The notes: a model not told the origin generated them from the letters alone. Positions 53,027 to 63,711 are shown, numbered from the stretch's first letter. The stretch is 64,000 nucleotides of DNA from Vespa crabro (GCF_910589235.1 NC_060957.1:1151001-1215000); one strand, 5' to 3'. Made by a program: numbers and translations.

Positions 53027-53098
<72 letters not shown>
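53026..53098. repeat. (AAT)n array
   Basis: About 24 units without interruption. Confidence 0.98.
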
Positions 53099-53101
<3 letters not shown>

Positions 53102-53284
53102 AAATAATACTTTATCAGAGAGAAAGAGAGAGGGAGAGAGGGAAAGAAAGAAATAAATAAAGAAAGAAGAGAACATTGAGATGCAAAGATATAGAAACAG
53201 GCAATGTCTAGCATCGATGTGATACATAAATAACGGTATCGGTGTTTTCGTAAGCACACACTCGCTCGGAAACGTGTGCAAGGG

Positions 53285-53400
53285 AGGTTACTCTACCATA
53301 GCACCGTCCTGCGGTATATAAACTCACCCCGTCGAGAGTCGTGCACGCTGTATAGAGTCACCAGGATCGATACCTATCGGCCTATACATATATAGATATG
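53285..53400 (+). promoter_or_regulatory. candidate TATA promoter
   Basis: GCGGTATATAAACTCACC places a TATATAAA at 53315-53322 in a GC-richer context. A start about 30 bases downstream would fall near 53345, where no strong initiator exists. The first ATG downstream (53398) opens only a repeat-derived Ser/Leu frame. Support is therefore the TATA context alone. Confidence 0.2.
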
Positions 53401-53422
53401 CTTCGGGATACAAACTTTTATC

Positions 53423-53485
53423 TCTCTCTCTCTCTCTCTCTATTTATTTATCTATCTCTCTCATTCTCTTTCTCTTTTTCTTCTG
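53423..53485. repeat. (CT)n/(CTAT) tract
   Basis: CT array then TTTA/CTAT and CT. Confidence 0.94.
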
Positions 53486-54210
53486 CTTTCAATTCCATCC
53501 TCTTATCCTCTTCCTTCTCTTATCTATCTATCAATCTTCTATCTTTCTCTCCGTGTATTCTAGCAGCAAATTCAACTAAACCGCGACAAGTGTCGTTTCA
53601 TATCGCTCAGAAGGTATCCTCAAAATCACAGAGTTTGATTGTTTGCTCAATTGAGAGGTACCTCCTCCCTTTTACGAACAACTCCGTCGGACGTCATTAA
53701 CGATTGTAATTATTATTGAATTTGATTGTATGCTCGTTTTGCGTTTAGAATTGAATGATATGAAATAGAATGGAATTATTAGATAGGATTTAATACAATG
53801 AATGATTTAATTAGTTCATCTTTAATTGTACGAATAAGTTAACGGGGATATGATATCTAAGTAAATAAGAGGATTAATTAATGATACCTTTGTTGGACTT
53901 TCTATTTATCGAGGAAAGAAGTATCTCGATATATCGAGAAGAAAATTGAGTAGAGTATCGTTCCTATCGGATAAATTCTTTCTTGAACACAGCCACTTTC
54001 ATGCGGCACCTTCACGAGCTTACTACTTGCTACTTTTGTGTTTACGATTCTGTAAACATGGTATGTCGAGTTTTACACTCGGTTATAGTATTGCACTTCA
54101 TTTTTATCATCTTTCGCACGAGCCACCGTTAACTGATAACTAGAATTTCTTTCAAGACAAATATCTTATGTACGAATCCTATTTGCATTGTAAATATGAT
54201 TAAAGAAAAA
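53486..54210. other. unique DNA, no gene
   Basis: Mostly AT-rich; no supported frame. Confidence 0.65.
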
Positions 54211-54540
54211 TAAAAAAAAAAGAAAAAAATAAATAAATAAATAAATAAAATGGATAGAAAAAAAAAGAACAAACATAATAATTTGTTCGATACAAAGCAA
54301 TGGTCGTCCTAATGAATAATAACAATAGACGCAATTCTTCTCAATTATTAGTCTGATGAAAGAATTCGATTGTTCAATTAAAAATTGAATCGACGACGAT
54401 TCAACGATTCAATTGTTACATGATAAGGCGAAGATAATGAATATTTGTATAAAGTATTCATATATTTAATATATTTTAATGAGCGAAAGAAAGAAAAAAA
54501 GAAAAAAAAAAAAAAAAAAGAAAAGAAAAAGAGAAAATAA
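54210..54540. repeat. A-rich/(AAAT)n and poly-A tracts
   Basis: AAAT units at 54228-54249; A-rich at 54491-54540. Confidence 0.88.
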
Positions 54541-54553
54541 ATTGATTCGTTCG

Positions 54554-54787
54554 TTATATAATCCTTTCTTTTTTTCTGATTATTCGTAAGAAAGTCGGAT
54601 TTTTTCTAATATCGTCAGTAAGTAATACAAATTCATTGAATATTTGAAGGCGATTGGTATCAGGAGAATGCGGAAATCCATTGGTGGCCGTAGGTTCGGA
54701 GTCAAAACCGGTTTCGGTCAGAGGAACTTTTCCGTAATGTTTAGGGGTTGGGTGATATATCGGGGGGATAAATACAACGCGTTCCAT
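54554..54787 (-). CDS. candidate 77-aa minus-strand frame, product unknown
   Basis: ATG at 54787 on the minus strand opens MERVVFIPPIYHPTPKHYGK, a Pro/Thr-rich middle, then a charged C-terminus with stop at 54554. The block is repeat-free and GC-richer. The plus strand is also open over the same block (54644-54898), so openness itself is weak evidence. No family recognised; it may be a conserved non-coding island. Confidence 0.14.
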   Translation of the reverse strand: MERVVFIPPIYHPTPKHYGKVPLTETGFDSEPTATNGFPHSPDTNRLQIFNEFVLLTDDIRKNPTFLRIIRKKERII

Positions 54788-55289
54788 GCCACGGGCTACG
54801 TTCAACGCGCCCTCACTCCTCTATTCCTCTCTTCCTCTCTTTATCCCTCTGGGATCACAGGACACCAAATAATGACCGACTCTGCAAGCCCGGATTAGCA
54901 AATCCCGTGCGGAATTAGGTTCGTCGTTGCAACACCGACTTTCTATCTTTCTATCCCTTTCTCTCTATTTCTTTTTCTCTTATTCTAACTTTTATCTTTC
55001 TCTTTGTCAATTTGATTGTTGCCAAAAGGATAAATCGATCGATTTAATCTTAAAACTTTAGGATCATTTAAGATTGAAAGGGATCTTTGGGCTATGGTCA
55101 ACAAACGATTCAATATTTTAGATAATTAATAGTTCGATTATACTTGTATAATAATATTGGATTATCTTTACTTAATATTGTACTTCTATTCCTTTAAAAT
55201 TCATTTAAATAGGATTTAAATGTCAAAATATATCGTTCAATGTTAAGATCTAATTTGCAATTAAATTTACTTTTGTCCTATGATTTCTT
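54788..55289. other. unique DNA, no gene
   Basis: GC-richer to 54940, AT-rich beyond. Confidence 0.6.
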
Positions 55290-55313
55290 CCATCATCATC
55301 ATCATCATCATCA

Positions 55314-55345
<32 letters not shown>
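55290..55345. repeat. (CAT)n/(TAT)n compound array
   Basis: Nine CAT units switch to TAT units; a short TTA array follows at 55449-55471. Confidence 0.96.
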
Positions 55346-55747
55346 TATGACTAAATCGAAGTAAAATAACTTATACATTGATATTTTACAATTGGACAAC
55401 GAATCGAAGAGATACGATTTGATGGAAATACGATTTAATAGAACTATTGCATTATTATTATTATTATTATTAGAATATCTTTTACAAAATGAATTCTTTT
55501 TTATATTTCACAATCCTTCGAGCAATCGATCATCTTTTCCGTATATATTTCGTACATCTATGACGCACGATTTAATTATTTACGAGCTCGGACAGATGCG
55601 AGTAGAGACGGAGATCACGGACATAACGGGGATTGGCCGCGTGATTTGTTCCGCAAGCCAACGAGCACGGATACTGACGTTCGGAACGGTAACGTAGTGT
55701 GTGCGTGACACAACATGTAGAACGATGTATGGATGGAAAAGGAGAAC

Positions 55748-55749
<2 letters not shown>

Positions 55750-55783
<34 letters not shown>

Positions 55784-55896
55784 AAAGACTAGGATGGAGC
55801 CGCTCTCATCAGGAGCGTGGCGGCTTCATAAATAATGCAAACCCTATATAGCGCGAGTACAAGCCACCCCTCTCTCTCTCTCTCTCTCTTTCTCTC
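55750..55896. repeat. (GA)n and (CT)n arms around an 87-base GC-rich core
   Basis: GA at 55750-55780 and CT at 55868-55896 are complementary. The core contains a GC-rich imperfect hairpin (GAGCCGCTC/GAGCGTGGCGGCT, 55797-55825), an octamer-like AATGCAAAC near 55837 and CTATATAG near 55847. Confidence 0.85.
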
Positions 55897-56031
55897 TTTC
55901 ACTCTATTCCTCTTCGAAATAACTCTATCTGCGTCTTTCTCATAGCGCGAGAACGTAGTTCCACCCTGGACAATCAATCGAGCGTAGCTATTTGATCCCA
56001 ATTCGGAATTCTAAATGGCTCAATACTACTC

Positions 56032-56120
56032 ACTACTCTTCTCTTCTCTTCTCTTCTCTTCTCTTCTCTTCTCTTCTCTTCTCTTCTCCTCTCTTCTCTT
56101 CTCTTGTCTTCTCTTCTTTT
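56032..56120. repeat. (CTCTT)n pentanucleotide array
   Basis: About 17 units, with single CTCCT, CTTGT and TTTTC variants towards the right. Confidence 0.97.
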
Positions 56121-56371
56121 CCCTTTTCCTTCTCTTTTTATTTATCATTATCTATATCTCTCTATCTATTCTTACGATTTCGAGTTCGAAATGGGACACG
56201 TTCAACAACGGATCAATCATACTTCTCGTTGTAAAGTCTTCTCTTTTTATATCTTAAAGATCTATCAGATTTAGAATAGTTCTCCTGACAGCAACATAAT
56301 TAACGAGTAACGAGAATCTATATCGCAATCAAAATCAGATCGCAATTACGGTATTAAAAGGAATAAAGATA

Positions 56372-56484
56372 GAAAGAGAGTTAGAGAAAAAGATATGGAT
56401 AGAGAGAAAGAGAAAGAGAAAAGTGGAGAGACAGAGAGAAAGAGAAAGAGAGAGCGAGAGAGAGAGAGAGAGAGAGAGAGAAAA
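56372..56484. repeat. (GA)n-dominated purine tract
   Basis: GA/GAAA with a 30-base GA core. Confidence 0.95.
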
Positions 56485-56533
56485 GTCTGATAGCTTTCTC
56501 GTGAATAACAGAAAATGGAATAAGAGATATGAT

Positions 56534-56572
56534 GGGGTGGCGGGTGTGGTGGTGGGTGGGGATGGAGGGGGG
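56534..56572 (+). repeat. G-rich tract, plus-strand quadruplex-prone
   Basis: GGGG, GGG, GGG, GGGG and GGGGGG runs with short loops. Confidence 0.88.
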
Positions 56573-57242
56573 TAGGAAAAAGGAAGAAAGTTATAGAGCG
56601 AGTATCTCGAGAGAAAGGAAAATAGTTCGTCAAGCTGCGGAGAAGTCAAACCAACTGCAGTATCGAACCTTACAAAGTTTATAGAGTCTATAGAAGTACG
56701 GAGGGATAGAACGCAAGCGACGAAGAAGAGTTTCTTTCGATGGCTATTGACGATCCACTTTCTGGTCTCTACGTATAATGAAACCCTCTCGGTATTCTCC
56801 TTTTATAGCCTGTTTGGATAATGCTCAATGCATTCGAAACTCGCAATCAGTATAATTCGATCTCCATGTTTAGATACTTCCAAATGTAACGCAATATATT
56901 AAACAATGTTATTCAAATCTAAAACGAATTTAATTGAACGTGATTAAAAAGAACAATTAATTTTGATTAATGTAATAGTAGATAGAGTTTATTGGATCTC
57001 GTAACTTTCGCTTATTTTTCTTTTTTTTTTTTTCCTTTTTTCTTTTCTCTTTTCTTCTTTCTTATCTTACTTCATAATCGTAGAACCGTAAGGGAAATCG
57101 ATCCGACGAATGAAGAAAATGCGAAGAATTATTGGAGAATCGTCTCGGCACGCGTATAGCTTTCGATTGAGCACGAGAAAATGTCGAGTCGAGGGAGAAA
57201 GGGCATCTACGTATCTAACAACGATACCAGCAGGATAGAAAT
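56573..57242. other. unique DNA, no gene
   Basis: T-rich at 57016-57066; otherwise nothing recognised. Confidence 0.6.
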
Positions 57243-57358
57243 AGTGGTATTGGTAAAGGTGGTGTTCGTGTTGGTATTGATATTGGTGAAAGTGGTGGTG
57301 GTGGTGGTGGTGGTGGTGGTGGTGGTGGTGGTGGTGGTGATAGTAGTGGTGGTGGTGC
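57243..57358. repeat. (TGG)n array
   Basis: Pure TGG/GGT at 57291-57338 with degenerate GGT/GTT/GAT flanks. It reads as poly-Val, poly-Thr, poly-His or poly-Pro depending on frame and strand. Confidence 0.96.
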
Positions 57359-57541
57359 ATCCACCTCGCGATGAAATATGAACGGCGGTGCTCTCAGCAC
57401 AGATGGCTGAATTTGAGGTCGCTGCTTCCTGCAGCAATAATGCCGTCAGATCGATAGGCTACGGTTGTAGATAGCGAATAGCGCGCGGATAACCCCTTTT
57501 CGAATTCATTTCTCTGGCATCGCGTCTTGCACTGTCACGGA
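57359..57541. other. GC-richer unique segment
   Basis: CpG-containing, no supported frame. Confidence 0.45.
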
Positions 57542-57592
57542 CTTTCTCTCTCTCTCTCTTTTCTTATATATATGTATATATCTTCTTGTATG

Positions 57593-57626
<34 letters not shown>

Positions 57627-57628
57627 GT

Positions 57629-57689
<61 letters not shown>

Positions 57690-57698
57690 TCTTCTCTT
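57542..57698. repeat. (CT)n, (TA)n, (CT)n cluster
   Basis: CT at 57545-57559, TA at 57596-57624, CT at 57631-57698. Confidence 0.95.
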
Positions 57699-57940
57699 TG
57701 CCCGTCGTAGAGCCTTCGCTCGCACTCGTCTCCTTATCGATCCGCCTACCGTCTAGCTTACGGTGTGTGTGCTCCGCAGCGTAGCTTGCAACGAAGGGTA
57801 AAGAGAGAGTAGTCGAGGAAAAGCAAGGGAGTAGGGGAGGGGAGGGGGTGAATAGAGACGACGGTGGTGGCACCGCACGCGCTTGGCACGACACTGCAAC
57901 ACGACGATAATTCTATCGCGAACCTGCAGGCTCCTTTACG
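57699..57940 (+). other. CpG-rich block with plus-strand quadruplex motif
   Basis: G3-AGTA-G4-A-G4-A-G5 at 57827-57848 sits in one of the most CpG-dense segments of the window. Open minus frame without recognisable content. Promoter function is possible but no initiator stands out. Confidence 0.45.
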
Positions 57941-57943
57941 AAT

Positions 57944-58092
57944 CTTTTATTCCTTTCTTCCATCCTTTCTTCCTTCTTTCTCTTCTTCTCTTTTTTCTTC
58001 TCTTTTTTCTTCTTTTTTTACTTTTCCCCTTTTTTTTTCGTCTCTTCTTTTTCCTTCTTTCTCATCTTCTTCTTCTCCTTCTTCTTCTTTAG
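57944..58092. repeat. T/C pyrimidine tract with (TTC)n
   Basis: TTCC, TTTTTTC and CTT units in succession. Confidence 0.93.
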
Positions 58093-58204
58093 ACTTCGTC
58101 GAATATTCGAAAAGTTTTCTTTACCTGTACCAATTGAGATCATACGAGTAATCTGATTATTCCCCTAACTCAAGTTGTTAGTTAAGAAACATAAGTCATA
58201 TGTT

Positions 58205-58217
58205 TATGTAGATTATA

Positions 58218-58256
<39 letters not shown>
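58205..58256. repeat. (TA)n array
   Basis: TA with one TGTG interruption. Confidence 0.96.
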
Positions 58257-58259
<3 letters not shown>

Positions 58260-59412
58260 TGGGCGAGACACAATGCGTTCAAAAAATATTTGTTGGCATC
58301 ACAGCTGTACCTACCGTTTCTGTTGATCGATCGATAAGTGTTAAGCGGTATTAAGGGATTATTAAATTATGCAAAGTAGCTATCGATGTGCATAGAATAT
58401 CAGGATTCATAATACTCGGGCCCTCCTAAACGAGTACATATTTTCAAAAGAGGACATGCTACTATTTTTATTATTATAAGCTATTTTTTCCAAACTATTT
58501 TTGTCTCTGACATTATATCATTTGTTCTATTTTTATATCATCGTTCATTTGAAAATAAATCAGATCTGAGACGGATTATTTTTTACGTTCATTAGAAAAA
58601 AAAAAAACAAGTTATTTTTATTAACTTAATCACCTTAAGTATTCTTCTTATTATCATAAAAGAAAATTTATCTGAGGACTGTAGAATTGTCCAATTAGAA
58701 AGATATTTTCAAAGGGTTTCTTTGTATCACAGAAAGAGATTTTTACATTTTTCAGATCATCAAATTGACCTTTTATGGACAAATAATTGAAATCAATTCG
58801 AATGAAAATTTTATGATATTTTTCTTTTTCTTTTTCTTTCTTTTTTTTTCTTCTTTTTTTTTTGAAGTGTATATATAAAATGCATCGTGAATATATTTTT
58901 GTTCCAAATAATTTTTCCTCGGCAAATATAAACTCAATAGATATTCATATGAACGTATTAGGGAGATAAATTGTTTTCGTCGAACTTATACATGTATTTA
59001 TTAGCTAAGCTACTGATTTACATTGATCATCCGCAAATGGTTAAATGAAACACCCTGTACAAGGTATATATACATACAAAGATATCAGTTCCTACGTTGA
59101 GCATAGCGTTACTCCGAGCGTTTGATGTCCATTGCTGATAATGAAGTCCGGGTATTACGTTGGCCATGCAAACAAGTTACGCGCGTTGGATCAACGTATG
59201 ATCCGCTATGGCGATATGTACTATATATGTATTACGTGATGGTAAATGCGTTGCATATGTGCATTCTCTGTGAAGAATCAAAACGTATCATCTCTCAGTT
59301 ATTTCGTGCGTAACAAAACTCGATTGCAATCGTCCTCCGAAAGCATCCATACGATTTTATAAAAATAGAAAGAAAAAAATGAGTTTAATGAAAAAGAAGT
59401 AAAGAGAGGAAG
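58257..59412. other. AT-rich unique DNA, no gene
   Basis: T-rich at 58822-58863. GAAACACCCTGTAC at about 59047-59060 resembles sequences seen at some insect transposon ends, but no partner terminus is found. A 63-codon ATG frame (59122-59313) is balanced but unrecognised. Confidence 0.55.
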
Positions 59413-59485
59413 ATGAAAGAGAGAGAGAGAGAGAGTGATAGGGGGTAAGGGGGAAATAGAAGAGAAACAAATACCAGAGAGTGAT

Positions 59486-59528
<43 letters not shown>
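59413..59528. repeat. (GA)n tracts
   Basis: Short GA at 59417-59436 and longer GA at 59484-59528. Confidence 0.94.
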
Positions 59529-59739
59529 CGATAAGGTAAAAGTAGTAGTTTAATTTTAAGTCACTGAGCATCCAGGGAGCCATTAACCCTTTAGCCTACT
59601 AGCGCAGACTAAACGACGGCAACGAGAACGCGAGTTGACGTTCGAAGCGACGATGTCGGAGCAAAGAGATAGAAAGAGAGGGAAAAGGGGTGGGTCGAAT
59701 CCGTAAGCTTCCACACGCGAGACATAGAAGATGAAAAAA

Positions 59740-59850
59740 GAGAGAGACAGAGAAAAAGAGAAAGAGAAAGAGAGAGAGAGAGAGAGAGAGGGAAAGAAGG
59801 TTAGATGGAAAAAGGAGAGAGAGAAGGAAAAAGAGAGGTAGTTCGAGAGG
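59740..59850. repeat. A/G purine tract with (GA)n core
   Basis: GA core at 59766-59789. Confidence 0.93.
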
Positions 59851-59880
59851 ACTGGATAGAGGAGAAAGAGGGTGGTCGAG

Positions 59881-59900
59881 GTTACCATGGCGACCATTGG
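59881..59900. promoter_or_regulatory. X-box-like palindrome followed by CCAAT box
   Basis: GTTACCATGGCGAC (59881-59894) differs at one position from the RFX X-box consensus GTTRCCATGGYAAC. It directly overlaps a reverse CCAAT (ATTGG, 59896-59900). The block is unique and CpG-containing. Confidence 0.35.
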
Positions 59901-59972
59901 GAACCAAATGGACCCACACGCCGTGTCGAGGTATGCCTGTCGCTCGCTTCGTTCCTGCCTTGAACGTGTGCA

Positions 59973-59975
<3 letters not shown>

Positions 59976-60027
<52 letters not shown>

Positions 60028-60070
60028 AAGAGAGACAGAGAGAGAGAGAGAGAAAGAGAGGAAAAGAGAG
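59976..60070. repeat. (GA)n/(GACA)n/(GA)n tract
   Basis: GA to 60010, five GACA units to about 60028, then GA/GAAA. Confidence 0.96.
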
Positions 60071-60247
60071 GTGGAAAAGAAGGGTGCATTTACCGACGGT
60101 ACTCTACTACTCCTTCTCTACCCTTCCAACATCCTTCTCCTGCTACAGAGGAAGGCGCACCGCCAACGGAATTATGCTAAATCCTCGACGAGGAAATTCG
60201 CAACACTATGACGTCGCGATGTGTGTGTTCCTACGGGCCACTATTAT

Positions 60248-60253
<6 letters not shown>

Positions 60254-60291
<38 letters not shown>
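60254..60291. repeat. (CT)n tract
   Basis: Complementary to the GA tract 200 bases upstream. Confidence 0.96.
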
Positions 60292-60294
<3 letters not shown>

Positions 60295-60305
60295 CTTTTT
60301 CTCTT

Positions 60306-60783
60306 TCTTAGTGACTGTTTCACTCTTTTTATCCCATATAACCATCTCAGGAAATCTCAACGCTTGTGGGGGTTTGCTCGTTGGTCTTAGGGTGTAAAGG
60401 ATTAGCTTGTATGAGAAAATTAATTACTTGACAATTTTGTAAGAATTAATGGTAATTATTTTTTAATTGTTTAATGTTAGTTGTTAATTAAACGTAAATG
60501 TTCTAAAATGTAAATGTAAATGTTCTATGAAAGAAATATAATGAAGAATATTTAAACGAGGAGCTTTCTTTCTCGTATGGATCTTTAAAAGTTCGATGTT
60601 AAAAATGAGATAACGATGAACGCGGACTAGAGAGGATCACAGGACCCATAAGAACATAGCCGAAGCTGTTTGCAAGGATTATTATTCAGCCTGATTGGTT
60701 TACTCGGAGAAGCTGTGTACGGAAGAACTATACTACGAGAGAAACTGTTTTCATATTCTGCCAACAGGAAAATCGTTTACTCA
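60306..60783. other. unique DNA, no gene
   Basis: AT-rich centre; GC-richer at 60600-60780 with a reverse CCAAT box. Nothing recognised. Confidence 0.55.
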
Positions 60784-60869
60784 TCTCTCTCTCTCTCTCT
60801 CTTTCTCTCGCTCTCTGCTTTCAATCTTCGTATTTTAATCTCATTCTTATTCTTTTATCTCTCATCTTT

Positions 60870-60927
<58 letters not shown>

Positions 60928-61000
60928 TTTCTCTCCGACGCTTGTTTTCTTTCTCTATATTTATTTTTTTAATTATTTCTTTTTTTTTTTTTTTCTTTTT
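60784..61000. repeat. (CT)n tracts and poly-T
   Basis: CT at 60784-60812 and a pure 50-base CT at 60873-60925; T run at 60981-60994. Confidence 0.95.
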
Positions 61001-61438
61001 GCTCTTTTGTTATCTTTATCGAACCGCGACGATAATCAGGAATAAATTTACGCAACGAGATTTGTTTCAATAATTTCTTTTTTATCCTCGAGATTATTGT
61101 CAATTACAATGGAGATGATATTACTGTCACGTCATTTTATCGTTGACGACGATCCCTCCCCCCCAAAAAAAAGGAAAAAAAAAAGAAAAAAAGAAAAAGT
61201 CAAGAGTCCTTAAGCGCACGACGTTACTCTCGAAGGTGGGAAATCTTGAAATATGCTTGAACCTTCCGAATGGCTTTGCCGAGCAGCACTGAGGGTGAAT
61301 TCGTTCTCTTCCTCCATTATCCGTACGCGTGCTTGCGAGCACACGCGCGATCTCGCGATACATTTTCATCTCTTCGTAAGTCAAATAAATCCAAATTCCC
61401 CTCGAGCCGTAGTCAAACTTCTCTCGACGTTACGAACA

Positions 61439-61439
<1 letters not shown>
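61001..61439. other. unique DNA, no gene
   Basis: C-run plus A-rich at 61156-61200; GC-richer at 61200-61400 with no recognised frame. Confidence 0.55.

Positions 61440-61494
<55 letters not shown>
61440..61494. repeat. (GA)n tract
   Basis: Pure GA for about 45 bases. Confidence 0.97.
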
Positions 61495-61495
<1 letters not shown>

Positions 61496-61629
61496 AAGAG
61501 ACTGATATGACGCTCGAACTAGCTCACGTTAAAATAGCTTTTCGAAATATAAGGAAAGAGTAAGACGAGTAAGTTCGAGTTTCGTCCCAAAGTAAAGAAA
61601 AAAGAAAAAAAAATGGACCAAAAAGATGA

Positions 61630-61630
61630 A

Positions 61631-61662
<32 letters not shown>

Positions 61663-61670
61663 GAAAAAAA
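61630..61670. repeat. (GAAA)n array
   Basis: Eight or so GAAA units. Confidence 0.95.
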
Positions 61671-61837
61671 ACAGAGAGATTTTAATACTCGAAATGGTGG
61701 TCTTAGGTTTTTAAGAAAAACCTACCTTTTTACTTATACAAATGGGCCGTTCGCTTGATCTTATTAGATAGCTTTTTCGTTTGCTCGAACGAAAATAGAT
61801 TTTACGAGGCGAGTAATCGGACAAATAAGCGATAGAA

Positions 61838-61870
61838 TGAACGAATGAACGAACGAACGAACGAACGAAC
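61838..61870. repeat. (GAAC)n array, CpG-containing
   Basis: About eight GAAC units with two GAAT variants; each junction creates a CpG. Confidence 0.95.
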
Positions 61871-62185
61871 AAATGAAACCTTCTCGGAAGCCGGACAAGA
61901 GAGAGCACAGTGTTCATAAATTTTCGAACGAGCCGATGTCGGATAGTTGTCGCGTACTACTCCCTAACGAAAAAAGGGTCTGCTTTATGTACCATACGGT
62001 TATCTTCGAGGGCGAGGTTACGTCTGGTCGATATCAACACAGGCTTGGCCTTTTTGTTCGGCCAGTTTCTGGGCTACCACAACTTGATCGCTTTAATGGC
62101 CATTTTAAGTGGTTCGTCGTTTCTTATCTCTTAACTGAAATCTCGGCAAGCCCACCCACGAAATTCCTTTCTCTGACGAAGGACT
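61871..62185. other. GC-richer unique block with two overlapping open plus frames
   Basis: Two stop-free plus frames overlap here. One starts at ATG 61873 and runs to 62364 through an A-rich Lys run; its unique part includes SCRVLLPNEKRVCFMYHTVI. The other (61910-62134) ends with a hydrophobic stretch. Nothing recognised; chance openness is likely for at least one of them. Confidence 0.2.
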
Positions 62186-62451
62186 TAATAATAAAAAAAA
62201 AAAAAAAAAAGAAAAATAAAAGAATAAAAAAAAAAAGAAGAAGAAAAAAGAACCTCCCCTTTCTAATCCCTAGAAACTCGAGGTCAACGATTTCGAAAAC
62301 TACAAACACTCGAGATCCCACCCGCCCCCCAAAAAAAAATGTAGAGAAGAAAACCAATCTATAGGAACTCATATAAATAAGTCAAATATTATATTATTCC
62401 ATAGAATAAATAAAGAATGATAATAAGGTGATCGGATGCATTATTATTGTA

Positions 62452-62498
<47 letters not shown>

Positions 62499-62564
62499 AA
62501 GAGATCAAGAAAAGAATTGGAACATACGTGTGGGGGAAAATTACTTGCGAAAGTTTCGTCGCTG

Positions 62565-62601
<37 letters not shown>

Positions 62602-62660
62602 AAGAGGCAAAAAATGAAAAAAAAAAAAGAAAAAAAGAAAAAAAGAAAAAGAAAAGTCCG
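62186..62660. repeat. poly-A and (GA)n cluster
   Basis: A-rich at 62190-62255, GA at 62458-62505 and 62568-62599, A-rich at 62607-62660. Confidence 0.92.
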
Positions 62661-62873
62661 ATTAAAGCGCGCCCAGGGAAAAATCTGAAATTCTACGAGA
62701 CGCCCTGAGAACGCGTTACACGTTATATGGCCCGTAAAAAAGTTTTGGCACAAGGCGCGTAAAACGGTGTCAAATATTCCGAGCACGTCCGACGACATAC
62801 ACCGTCTTCTTTCTACTTTTCTTTCGACTCTTCTTTCTTCTCGCATTCGTAGTTCTAGCAGCTTTGCTTTCGG

Positions 62874-62874
62874 A

Positions 62875-62913
<39 letters not shown>

Positions 62914-62922
62914 TTTCTTTTC

Positions 62923-62971
<49 letters not shown>

Positions 62972-62975
62972 GTTT
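62874..62975. repeat. (ATT)n then (CT)n
   Basis: About 13 ATT units, then CT with GTCT interruption. Confidence 0.96.
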
Positions 62976-63147
62976 TTCTTTTCTCTTTACCAACCCCAAG
63001 TTCCGTTGGTCCATTATTTCGAGATCCTTTCTCGAGAAAACGAGAGAGTAGATTTACACTACCACATAGAACCCACCTACAATTTCTACCCCTCTTTTGT
63101 AATACAAAATCTCAGAATAAGTTCGAGGTGGTTCGATCAGAATCTTT

Positions 63148-63195
63148 TTCTTTTCATTTTTTTTTTCTTTCTTTTTTTTTTTTTTTTTTTTTTTT
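63148..63195. repeat. poly-T tract
   Basis: T core of about 24. Confidence 0.95.
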
Positions 63196-63403
63196 ATTTC
63201 TATTATTTCTTCTTCGTAACGTTACATTGAATTCGATATTCTTACCAATTTAATCCATGCTTTTCGTAGTTAACGTGTTTTCAGAAGGGATGGAACCAGA
63301 CTAGGATAGAAAACGTAAACGTGCGTTGTTCGGTAACGAAATAAGTGACGCATTGTGGCTCGTCAGGTATGCGTATTAGCGTTGACAAAAAATCGAGGGA
63401 TAA

Positions 63404-63407
<4 letters not shown>
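63196..63407. other. unique DNA with possible non-coding exon
   Basis: GTGTTTTCAG ends near 63284 and GCTCGTCAG|GTATGCG follows about 82 bases later. That is an acceptor/donor pair with stops in all three plus frames between, so an untranslated exon at best. Confidence 0.2.

Positions 63408-63437
<30 letters not shown>
63408..63437. repeat. (GA)n tract
   Basis: Pure GA. Confidence 0.96.
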
Positions 63438-63440
<3 letters not shown>

Positions 63441-63641
63441 GAACGAAAAGGGAGGAGAGAACGTCCATCATCGTTTTTCGTCGACGTGCCACCTGGTTTA
63501 TCGCTCCCTCGTTTCGCGCAGGGGTGCGGCAGCCTCGATTGTCGTCCGACACGACAAAACGGCTAATCCGATGGTGTTTTTAAAATAAGCGTCTCTCTCT
63601 TTCTTTTGGTAAAGACCATTTGCGACGTACACTGCCCTCGC

Positions 63642-63644
<3 letters not shown>

Positions 63645-63711
<67 letters not shown>

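Noticed and set aside
58715..58750. TATCACAG resembling a miR-2/13 seed
   Set aside because: The sequence diverges after the seed and the flanks do not fold into a precursor-like hairpin.
59040..59065. GAAACACCCTGTAC as a transposon terminus
   Set aside because: No inverted copy, target-site duplication or transposase remnant within the window.
59583..60089. 168-codon minus-strand frame
   Set aside because: Ser/Leu translation of two (GA)n arrays joined by a short unique segment.
61700..61730. TAGGTTTTT-AAG-AAAAACCTA hairpin (61704-61724) as a terminator
   Set aside because: A 9-bp AT-rich stem occurs by chance in such DNA, and intrinsic terminators are not expected in an animal nuclear genome.
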